Of a stretch of 42,574 nucleotides of DNA, positions 35,943 through 42,574 are shown piece after piece. The position numbers and the translations under genes are program-made. The notes under the pieces were generated by a model. It was given only the letters and a program-made list of their open reading frames with translations, searched no databases and was not told the DNA's origin. The stretch comes from a virus. The stretch's first letter is position 1, and every line of letters begins with the position of its first letter. Location of the stretch: positions 1 to 42,574 of IMG/VR virus record IMGVR_UViG_3300013372_001340. One strand, 5' to 3'.

Positions 35943-38120
35943 TTATCCTATTAATTCTGCAAAATTAGCTGATGTTCTTGTTGCTATGAAGTTCACCAAT
36001 ATGAATTCTGCTGAACGAACTGCTTTAATGTAAATATCTACGTTCAATTCGTTGGCATCAATAGTGTCAGGTGTGTTGTTTCTTTCATCACACACAATCA
36101 AGTAATCATAAACACCTTCAGTGTTTTTAGCTCTCTCGAAAATAGGTGTTAATGAATTCACCAACCTAGCTCTGGTAAACACTGTGTTAGGTTCGAACAC
36201 AAAATATTTCAAATTCTGCATTGTAGCTTTTTCCAATGTTAAGAACAGTCTTCTAACGTTCACTCTGTCGAAAGCAGATGGTTTCTTTTGTAGAGTTTTC
36301 TGACCATATACTATGTATCCATCACTTGGGAAGAACACAACAGGGTTTATGGATATAGTATATAGGAAATCTCTCTGTTTTTGAGTTGGATTGAATGCCA
36401 AGTCTGTGATTCCTGTCACAACACCTCTAGTAAGTCCAGCAGGAGCAAACCAAGGATATGTGGCTCTATCACTATTTGCATATATTCCTGCGGCGAATCC
36501 AGAGAATGGCAACCAAACTTGCGTATCGCTAGTTTTGTCGTATGCTTTTACCCAATTAGCATAAGTAGCGCAATAATTGCTATTTGCACTGCCAAATGTG
36601 TTTTTAAGCGGCGTGTAAACGTATTGAGAAAAATTGTATGCGTTAACAGATGTAACTTTAGTGTTTTTTCCGTTGATGAAATTCTGTCTCAAAGGATCAA
36701 CAATAGCCATACAGTCTTTTCTCTGAACTCCTGCAAAGTTTTCGAACAAGTTATAGATAGAACTCCATCTATTGTAATATACTGAATAGTCTCCTTCAGG
36801 ATTTTGAAGCGTTGAAAGATTGTAATATGTTGTATCGTCGTATGATCCTGCTGAACAGTTAGCATAAACTGTTGTAAGACCAGAATCAGCTATAATATCC
36901 AAAGGATAAATTTCAGGATTTTCAACTAATGACAATGCTCTTTCAAGTTTGGATGGAACAGAACCTATAACTTTAGATGTCTGTTCGGTGATGTTACTAT
37001 TGAACACACCATCACCGAATAATCCATGTGCTGACAAATCAACCGTAACGGAATACGAAGGATTTACAGAACTTGCAGTCACCCAAGATGTTTTCTTAGA
37101 AATATTTGGATTTACCAATATTTTAACGTTTGGAGATTTATCATTTACAACGTCTTCAATGAAGAACGAAGTCTGAACACCACCACTATTAGATGCAGCC
37201 TTTTTAGAAGCATCTAAAGACCCTATATATGATTCAGCAAGACCTACAGATAGCAATTCTGGTTGATATATAGATGCGCGGATTTTGAATAAAGTGAATA
37301 CTAAACTGTCAGAATAATAAACATCACCGAAATTAAATTGTGGTATTTTTTCTATGTTTTCTGAAATACTGTTATTGTTTTGATTTGCAGTTCCAGAAAG
37401 ACTTACTGTTAATTTAGTAGTAGGCAGATTATACCAATTCACACCATTCGAGTTTGATGTTATAGAATTAACCGTTACAATAGAATTAAAATCTGAATTT
37501 GCGCCGAATTGTGAATTGTCTACTAATCCGACATAGTATCCTTCAAATCTTTCATTTATGATGGTCTGACTTTCGTTTATTACAACAATACCTGCGTTTA
37601 TGAAAGAATTATCTCCTCCCCATCCTTCTTGTGTAACCGCGCTTGCCCCATAAGAGTATAGCCCCGGCGCACTTAAACCTGTTAATGAAGATGAACGAAC
37701 TGTATCCCAAGTAAAATCATTCTGTTGTAATTTTTCAAATTGACTCTCGTTTAGTGAATAATGAGAAGGTTTTCCAATAGTGAAACCGCTTGCAGATGAA
37801 GCTACAGGGTAAAATAGTGCGCTATATTTGTCAGAGAAATCGGCACCGGAGGCAGAACCATATGGCATTCTAGTAACGTATAGATTACCTGCTGAATTTA
37901 AAACTTGTTTAGCGGAATGGTAAAAATATCTTTCTGCTGGTGTTGAAGGCACCCCATAAATCTGCTCAAATTCTGATAAAGTTGATACTGGTATTACCTC
38001 GTCTGTTGGCCCCTGAGAAGCAAATCCTGTGATGAAAATATTCGTTCCGACAACTTGTGTAGTCGTTTGTGATAAGTCAACTTCAGTAATTTGAACTCCG
38101 GGAGAATTAATTGTTCTCAT
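35943..38120 (-). CDS. gp18: Contractile tail sheath protein, gp18-like
   Basis: 725 aa (T4 gp18 is 659). The N-terminus NSPGVQITEVDLSQTTTQVV with FITGFASQGPTDEVI is the sheath start motif. The C-terminal polymerisation domain is clear: LYTISINPVVFFPSDGYIVY, GQKTLQKKPSAFDRVNVRRL, FLTLEKATMQNLKYFVFEPN, TRARLVNS and DEFL-type end strands (DIYIKAVRSAEFILVNFIAT). The middle (residues ~120-500) is a variable, probably surface-exposed insertion. Sheath contraction drives the tube through the host envelope. Its neighbours are the tube gene and a tube-like gene. Confidence 0.95.
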   Translation of the reverse strand: MRTINSPGVQITEVDLSQTTTQVVGTNIFITGFASQGPTDEVIPVSTLSEFEQIYGVPSTPAERYFYHSAKQVLNSAGNLYVTRMPYGSASGADFSDKYSALFYPVASSASGFTIGKPSHYSLNESQFEKLQQNDFTWDTVRSSSLTGLSAPGLYSYGASAVTQEGWGGDNSFINAGIVVINESQTIINERFEGYYVGLVDNSQFGANSDFNSIVTVNSITSNSNGVNWYNLPTTKLTVSLSGTANQNNNSISENIEKIPQFNFGDVYYSDSLVFTLFKIRASIYQPELLSVGLAESYIGSLDASKKAASNSGGVQTSFFIEDVVNDKSPNVKILVNPNISKKTSWVTASSVNPSYSVTVDLSAHGLFGDGVFNSNITEQTSKVIGSVPSKLERALSLVENPEIYPLDIIADSGLTTVYANCSAGSYDDTTYYNLSTLQNPEGDYSVYYNRWSSIYNLFENFAGVQRKDCMAIVDPLRQNFINGKNTKVTSVNAYNFSQYVYTPLKNTFGSANSNYCATYANWVKAYDKTSDTQVWLPFSGFAAGIYANSDRATYPWFAPAGLTRGVVTGITDLAFNPTQKQRDFLYTISINPVVFFPSDGYIVYGQKTLQKKPSAFDRVNVRRLFLTLEKATMQNLKYFVFEPNTVFTRARLVNSLTPIFERAKNTEGVYDYLIVCDERNNTPDTIDANELNVDIYIKAVRSAEFILVNFIATRTSANFAELIG

Positions 38121-38127
38121 ATTATAT

Positions 38128-38137
38128 TATTATTTAT
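38128..38137 (-). promoter_or_regulatory. Late-promoter-like box before the sheath gene
   Basis: Minus-strand ATAAATAATA, 7 bases before ATG 38120. Confidence 0.5.
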
Positions 38138-38154
38138 CAAAAACGGTAAATTTT

Positions 38155-38730
38155 TTATGTTATGGCTGGATTTATCAGTTTAAAATCTAATTTATTGAAT
38201 TGGAAAGTCGCATTAGATTCAATCCATGTGCTATCTCTGTAGTTATATGTTATCCCTCCTAGTCCTGTTATTGTGGCATTATAATAAGTCCATGATGCGA
38301 CTCTTTGATTATACTCATTGACTGCAAAAATTGAAAATATTGTTTGATATTCAGGCAATCCCATCTTAGAGGTAGGACTATCACCGCCATATATGCTACC
38401 ATGAGTAGTATTCAACACATTTAACCAATTCCAAAGTATCCAATAATTGAGAAACGTGTTATCCACTACAAAATTTAACGTTAAAGGAGCATAATTGGGT
38501 CTAGTATAACTAGTTACATTTAATGTTTGTCCAGCAAAAGGAACAGCTATTGTAGGAATTATAACATCTGGAACGATAGAACCGAAAACTGCGAATTCGA
38601 TTGGTGAAGTTCCTTGAGTTACAATAGGAGTGTAAACCCCTCCTCTCAAAGCATTAGGCAAATCTAGAACCAATATAAACTTGTCTTTACTGGCTTTATT
38701 TAAAACTGATTGTTGAGTAGGGTTAGACAT
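38155..38730 (-). CDS. Tail-tube-like / tail terminator-region protein
   Basis: 191 aa. The beta-rich pattern FILVLDLPNALR, FAVFGSIVPDVIIPTIAVPF, TSYTRPNYAPLTLNFVVDN, LNYWILWNWLNVLN, SWTYYNATITGLGGITYNYR matches tube-like proteins of the gp19 group (V-P-D-V/I strand, P-L-T-x-x-F-V-V-D, then the W..W.N helix). Its position between the terminase and the sheath also fits. In many T4-like marine phages a second tube-like gene lies here; a tail terminator (gp3/gp15-like) role cannot be excluded. No promoter box as clear as its neighbours. Confidence 0.6.
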   Translation of the reverse strand: MSNPTQQSVLNKASKDKFILVLDLPNALRGGVYTPIVTQGTSPIEFAVFGSIVPDVIIPTIAVPFAGQTLNVTSYTRPNYAPLTLNFVVDNTFLNYWILWNWLNVLNTTHGSIYGGDSPTSKMGLPEYQTIFSIFAVNEYNQRVASWTYYNATITGLGGITYNYRDSTWIESNATFQFNKLDFKLINPAIT

Positions 38731-38745
38731 TAATGATATTTAACC

Positions 38746-41013
38746 TTATGGGCGGAATATAGTATATCCTAAATCTGTTAAATCCTCCATGTTAAGATCG
38801 TCTTCTCCGTATATGTCCAAATTACCGAGTAAAGGTTCATACTTCTTTTGAACTTTTTCGTTGGATGGTATTACCACATTTCCACCTATTAAATCTTTCA
38901 ATTCATATAAACTCTCATCATTAGGGAAATATTCACCTCTAGTTATCTTCAAAGGCTTCTGTTGCTCGTCTGTCTCTTCTATGTTAAAATATTGCTGACA
39001 AACATCAGGGTCTAATGTAAACAATCCCCAAACTAATCCCATGACATAATCATCAAAAAATTTTTCGCCTTTTTTCCGATATGTTCCATTTGGATATCTA
39101 ATAAAAGTCTCTAATTCAGATATTGTTTGAGAATCGTATATTTTAACCACTTGTAAGAAATTGATCCAATATCTCAAATTGCTAACAGCATTAAACCTAA
39201 GATTGTTATGGCTAAAAATACCCAAATTTTTGGTGGATTTATATTCTCCAGTCTGAGTCAATTTACTATAACTTACCAATTTCTCGTAACTCAGTTCATG
39301 TGATAGTGCATCCAGCGTTTGAGCACCACAGTTATTTCTTTCAATCAACAATGGAGGATTACCCCAAGAAGAACAAAGGTTTATTAATCGATTTGCGAAA
39401 TGATATGGTTCTATCGTGTTTGAACCATAAACAGCAACTTGAGTTATATTAGATAAGTCTGTCACATCCAAAACCTGCGCTGTAGATGAAGCCCTCCCTA
39501 CGCCTTCGCCAACATCGCAACCCACAACATATAAATTATCCTTCTTAGGCATTTCATAAACTCTGTAAGAACCATCATCAGACTTCCATATAGGTGCTTT
39601 TTTATTAACCTTAAAAGCCTCTAAAACATCATAACCTACTGCGGCTGTTGCGGAATCCAAAAATACATTACCAAACTCTTGAGAAAAAGACTCTTCCGAT
39701 CCTAAAGTGTTAACCATGTCATTCTTCCACTTCTCGTTTCTTCCCGGAACATCCCACCAATCAATTCTTTCATTGTTCCACCCATTATCTCCCTTTTCAG
39801 CACCATTATACATCTCATAGAACTTGTTTCCTATTCCATTAGGTGTGCTAACCATGAAGATTTTCGATTTTTTACCAGATGATATAGTAGGAATAACAGA
39901 CTTCCAGAAATCATCTAAAAGGTGTGTATTATGATTTAAAATACCATTAGCATAATATCTGTGATTCTTTTCAACATCTACTATATCATATACATAATCC
40001 TCATCATCAATTTCTTCAACACTAATAACTTTATCTATTCCATTTTCTGTTATAATGTTCGAACCTAAAGAATTTACAGCGTGTATAATATCCCCCGATT
40101 CTAATATAAATCCATGTTTTTCAGAAACTATTATGTTTTTGCCGCACCCTAAAAGCACTTTCACCAATTTCTTTTTATCGTATTTCGAAACACCTTTAAA
40201 ATCTGACCATCCACAATCCGTCCACACTTCCAAATTTTCATTTGTTTCATAACATATTAAATCGTTTTCAATACCTGAAACATTAGTATTGAACTTAAAC
40301 ATTTCTCCGATCTTTTTCTCATATTCTTTTTTAGTAAATACATCTCTCAATTTCACAACAGATTCCCCATGTAAACATTCTATATGTGCAGCCTCATCTA
40401 TAAACAAACAATTTATTGACTGGCCACGAGCCGCTGTGGATGATGTAGTGCTAACTTTGATAGAACTTCCATTAGCTAACGCCATTCCTGTTTTTCCCCA
40501 CTCTTTTACTCCGGGTTTTAGGTAATTCGGAAGTAATTCATATGCTAGTCTTATTCTACTAAAAATTGATATTGCTGTGTCTTCTTTGTTCGCAACTATC
40601 AACATGCTTTGATCTGAAGAGAAACAGCAAATCCATAATGCGAAAATAGTAGCCAATGTGGAATTATGACTTAATATTCCATTCGTATAAAAAGTATGAT
40701 TTTCTGAATCTATAGACAAATCATACATATTCTCAGGAGGACAGTCTAATTTAACCACACTATTCACCTTCTCAATTCCATTTTCAGTTATTATACCATC
40801 ACCAACTTTTAAGTCTTTGACATATATCTCAATACCATCCTCTCCAATCACTATATGTTCATCAGCACACTCTAAAAAGAAATTTGAGGTTTCTATCCTC
40901 CAAACATCAAATGGCACTGTTTTATGCACTTCTTGAATGTCCACCCACCCTTCATCTGTCCATACTTCATAATCTTCAACTTTTTTAGAGTCTATAAACT
41001 TTTCTGCTTCCAT
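38746..41013 (-). CDS. terL: Large terminase C-terminal half, with split-intein C-fragment and a mini-intein
   Basis: 755 aa. Residues 1-117 are the C-terminal fragment of a split intein ending GILSHN. Residues 118-212 are extein, from the Ser of Walker A (STLATIFALW) to Walker B (CLFIDEAAHIE, D206/E207). Residues 213-362 are a second intein. Residues 363-755 are extein: SGKKSKIFMVSTPNG (coupling motif), then the RNase H-like nuclease with D500 (GCDVGEG), E558 (LLIERNNCG) and D654/D655 (FDDYVMGLVW). The gp17-type enzyme packages DNA with ATP and cuts concatemers. About 488 extein residues are here; the N-terminal ATPase part is encoded upstream (42428-42574 and beyond). Function needs trans-splicing at Walker A and cis-splicing after Walker B. 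Confidence 0.93.
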   Translation of the reverse strand: MEAEKFIDSKKVEDYEVWTDEGWVDIQEVHKTVPFDVWRIETSNFFLECADEHIVIGEDGIEIYVKDLKVGDGIITENGIEKVNSVVKLDCPPENMYDLSIDSENHTFYTNGILSHNSTLATIFALWICCFSSDQSMLIVANKEDTAISIFSRIRLAYELLPNYLKPGVKEWGKTGMALANGSSIKVSTTSSTAARGQSINCLFIDEAAHIECLHGESVVKLRDVFTKKEYEKKIGEMFKFNTNVSGIENDLICYETNENLEVWTDCGWSDFKGVSKYDKKKLVKVLLGCGKNIIVSEKHGFILESGDIIHAVNSLGSNIITENGIDKVISVEEIDDEDYVYDIVDVEKNHRYYANGILNHNTHLLDDFWKSVIPTISSGKKSKIFMVSTPNGIGNKFYEMYNGAEKGDNGWNNERIDWWDVPGRNEKWKNDMVNTLGSEESFSQEFGNVFLDSATAAVGYDVLEAFKVNKKAPIWKSDDGSYRVYEMPKKDNLYVVGCDVGEGVGRASSTAQVLDVTDLSNITQVAVYGSNTIEPYHFANRLINLCSSWGNPPLLIERNNCGAQTLDALSHELSYEKLVSYSKLTQTGEYKSTKNLGIFSHNNLRFNAVSNLRYWINFLQVVKIYDSQTISELETFIRYPNGTYRKKGEKFFDDYVMGLVWGLFTLDPDVCQQYFNIEETDEQQKPLKITRGEYFPNDESLYELKDLIGGNVVIPSNEKVQKKYEPLLGNLDIYGEDDLNMEDLTDLGYTIFRP
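39928..40377 (-). other. Contiguous mini-intein in TerL after Walker B
   Basis: 150 residues (213-362). Begins C213 LHGESVVKL (block A) and ends NGILNHN (block G), with Thr363 as +1 residue. Block B-like IIVSEKHGFI; block F YVYDIVDVEKNHRYYANGI. No endonuclease domain. Removing it joins IDEAAHIE to THLLDDFWKSVIP, which matches uninterrupted gp17-type terminases. Confidence 0.88.
40663..41013 (-). other. C-terminal fragment of atypically split TerL intein
   Basis: 117 residues starting at ATG 41013. It holds block B (LECADEHIVIG), block F (MYDLSIDSENHTFYTNGI) and block G (LSHN), with Ser118 as +1. The split lies before block B, so most of the intein is in the C-fragment, as in the AceL-TerL intein (about 25 + 104 residues). 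It closely resembles the downstream mini-intein. Confidence 0.88.
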
Positions 41014-41024
41014 ATAGGTATAAC

Positions 41025-42290
41025 TTATCCATTCCTTATGAAATTAATGCAGTCTTCTAAAACTTTCTGCTTGTTTTTATAGTAATATAATTCTTTAACT
41101 ACTAAAACATCAAAATCAGGTAAAGATTTTTTAATTTCGTTTAAACGGTTAATATCTTTATCCACTGTATAATCCACTTGTTTATTTGCAACACTATGCC
41201 AATATGCGCCATCGAATTCTATGCCTCTATTCACATCTTTAACATAAAAATCTAAAAACCTATAAGATTTTTCCGTCTCTATTTTATATTCATAATTTTT
41301 TCCGCTGTCGTCTCTCTCCCCATTCATTTTAGTGGCAAAGAATATTTCAGAATAGTCGTTTTTAATATTTTCGTATATATCCCAAAAAAGCTTTTGAGAT
41401 ACTAAAGAATATTTCAATCTAGGAAAAGATTTCAGCCATTTTTCTGTCATGTTTTTCCTTTTTATGATTGCCTCATCAATACTGCATTTCTCACGATTGA
41501 TTATACTATCCACAGAAGTCATGTTTTGATGTGAACTGACTAAAAGTTTAGATTGTTCTTCCGTATTTCCCTTTCGCATCCAGTATTCTTTTTTAGATGG
41601 CGTGTTTCCTTCTCTAAGGAGGGTTTCACTTATTTTATCACCGCAGCAATGTCTATTATCAATTTTATTATAATAGTTTACGTTGCAATTTGTGTTGTGA
41701 CAAAAATTGTCATATCCTTGAATTATCCCTTTGAATTTCATGTCTTTACCGCACCATAAACACATTCCGTCCTTTTCTCCGCTTTTAACATGTTTGTTGT
41801 AATATAATATAGGATCATGTTCACTGTTAACGTGCTTAGATAAATGTAATGTGTTGCCATATACGTTACCACATTCTAAACATTCGTGTTTATAATCTTC
41901 TTCCGTTAAAACACCTCCACGTATTTTACAGGATTGATTATAATGTAATACATTACATGCTCCCCTTTTGACCATATCAAAAGGAACATTATTACAACAA
42001 GAGGGTAAACAACATTTCGATTTTCGTTCAAAATATTTTCGGTAAATTTCCCTCTTATATTCAATATCCCCTACTTTATATATAGCTGCACTAACTGCCT
42101 TCCATGTATCAAAATACGAATTCAACTCTTCAACAAATGTGTATTTTTTCAATTCCTCTAGTGACTGATTAACATTTTTATTATTTTTCTTGTATACGCT
42201 TTTAACCAAAGACCCTGCAAACCTCCCATACGTTTTATGTTGATGTTCAGTAATACAAATTCCAGTAACTTTACAGTATAGATTTTTCAT
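41025..42290 (-). CDS. Vsr-like (EDxHD) homing endonuclease between the terL halves
   Basis: 421 aa. Residues ~90-205 hold zinc-finger-like clusters: CCLPSCC, C137-x2-C140 with H153/H158, C177-x2-C180 with C197 and C202, likely DNA-binding. The C-terminal ~85 residues are a Vsr-like nuclease: FLDFYVKDVNRGIEFDGAYW followed by His, with E358, D360 and H365. This matches the endonuclease family found inside fractured split-intein genes (I-Bth0305I-type, EDxHD). It probably cuts terL alleles lacking the intein at the Walker A site, spreading the whole unit. It begins 41 bases after the TerL-N stop and ends 11 bases before the TerL-C start. All three read in one direction. Confidence 0.85.
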   Translation of the reverse strand: MKNLYCKVTGICITEHQHKTYGRFAGSLVKSVYKKNNKNVNQSLEELKKYTFVEELNSYFDTWKAVSAAIYKVGDIEYKREIYRKYFERKSKCCLPSCCNNVPFDMVKRGACNVLHYNQSCKIRGGVLTEEDYKHECLECGNVYGNTLHLSKHVNSEHDPILYYNKHVKSGEKDGMCLWCGKDMKFKGIIQGYDNFCHNTNCNVNYYNKIDNRHCCGDKISETLLREGNTPSKKEYWMRKGNTEEQSKLLVSSHQNMTSVDSIINREKCSIDEAIIKRKNMTEKWLKSFPRLKYSLVSQKLFWDIYENIKNDYSEIFFATKMNGERDDSGKNYEYKIETEKSYRFLDFYVKDVNRGIEFDGAYWHSVANKQVDYTVDKDINRLNEIKKSLPDFDVLVVKELYYYKNKQKVLEDCINFIRNG

Positions 42291-42331
42291 ATAACTATAC
42301 TTATCAAACTTTAAGGAATTGTCTAACCTGT

Positions 42332-42574
42332 CTAAGATTTAATCGAACTATAAAACTCTCCGACAGTGATATTTTTAGATTCCAGTGTTTTTTTATTCCT
42401 GATTCGAACAATTGTATCATCTTTAAGTCATTTGCCTGCTTGTCTAGAACCCAATAAAACGACGAACCTATTGTTCTGCAAGCTCTTTAAAACCCTTTTT
42501 TGGGCTGGATAAAGTTCGATGGTTTCTTTACCTCTATCTAGATTTACAATCGTGAAATGATTTTCTGCGAAGTG
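42332..42574 (-). CDS. terL: Large terminase N-terminal half end plus split-intein N-fragment (in-frame TGA at intein residue 1)
   Basis: The frame is open from the window edge. The 48 visible residues include HFAENHFTIVNLDRG, ELYPAQKRVLKSLQNNRFVV and LLGSRQAGK, the gp17-type adenine-binding region and Walker A up to GK. The next codon, 42430-42428, is TGA. The frame then continues for 31 codons as an intein N-fragment (LKDDTIVRIRNKKTLE ... ITVGEFYSS) to TAG at 42334-42332. The missing Ser of GK[ST] is the +1 residue of the C-half. As read, translation would stop at TGA exactly at the intein Cys1 position. It may be mutation, sequencing error or recoding. The start lies beyond the window. Confidence 0.8.
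42335..42430 (-). other. N-terminal fragment of the split TerL intein
   Basis: 32 codons counting TGA as residue 1. DDTIV matches the block A GDTxV pattern, and KNITVGEFY matches the following block N2-like strand. Length is comparable with the 25-residue N-fragment of AceL-TerL. The first codon should encode Cys (or Ser) but reads TGA, one base away from TGT/TGC. Confidence 0.8.

Noticed and set aside
36381-36785. 134-codon plus-strand frame
   Set aside because: Lies antisense within the clearly coding tail sheath gene; low-quality composition.
1-42574. Genome-wide reassignment of TGA as a sense codon
   Set aside because: All long genes are open with TGA as stop, the 310-aa gene ends in TGA-TAG, and no other conserved motif has TGA in place of a residue; only the Cys1 codon at 42428-42430 is anomalous.
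1-42574. tRNA genes, insertion sequences, diversity-generating retroelement
   Set aside because: No cloverleaf-like sequence, transposase or reverse transcriptase frame was seen; nearly the whole window is coding, and no gene-free stretch exceeds 300 bases.

Overview
The window is a stretch of an AT-rich, T4-like contractile-tailed phage (myovirus) genome. This rests on recognisable T4-type proteins: large terminase (gp17 type), tail sheath (gp18), tail tube (gp19), baseplate wedge proteins (gp6, gp25, a gp53-like protein), hub/tube-junction candidates and a gp44-type clamp loader. I saw no host genes, rRNA or tRNA. The host cannot be named. The split terminase intein resembles inteins known mainly from aquatic metagenomes, so an aquatic source is an inference only.

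Layout, read in the direction of the minus strand (right to left). 42574-38746: the large terminase gene, broken into two halves by an atypically split intein, with a Vsr-like homing endonuclease gene between the halves; a second, contiguous mini-intein interrupts the same protein after Walker B. 38730-34525: a tube-like protein, sheath, tail tube and another tube-like protein. 34510-32724: two related gp26-like assembly proteins. 32678-30012: tape measure protein with 79-80-residue tandem repeats. 30009-26914: tube-junction, gp53/LysM-like and hub-like proteins. 25437-24838: probable small terminase. 24831-23206: RCC1-type beta-propeller protein. 18570-16221: gp25 and gp6. 16212-1: six very large or unusual proteins built from PKD, Ig-like, NHL/propeller and LamG modules, probably the peripheral baseplate and host-recognition apparatus; the last one runs off the left edge.

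Two plus-strand islands interrupt this late block. One (18618-23120) holds an unknown 181-aa protein and a class II ribonucleotide reductase carrying an HNH intein. The other (25498-26912) holds a 53-aa protein, the clamp loader subunit and an 88-aa protein. The reductase and clamp loader have strong sigma70-like promoters (perfect TATAAT, 16-bp spacer). Many minus-strand structural genes instead have a TATAAATA-type box, like T4 late promoters, placed only 2-14 bases before the start codon, and I see no Shine-Dalgarno sequences. A strong bidirectional hairpin terminator separates the reductase from the convergent RCC1 gene.

The most notable system is the fractured terminase. All parts of a split-intein/homing-endonuclease arrangement are present in order, but the codon at the position of the essential first intein cysteine reads TGA, in frame, in an otherwise conserved intein. 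Together with the reductase intein, three inteins in the window each interrupt a catalytic motif of an essential enzyme.
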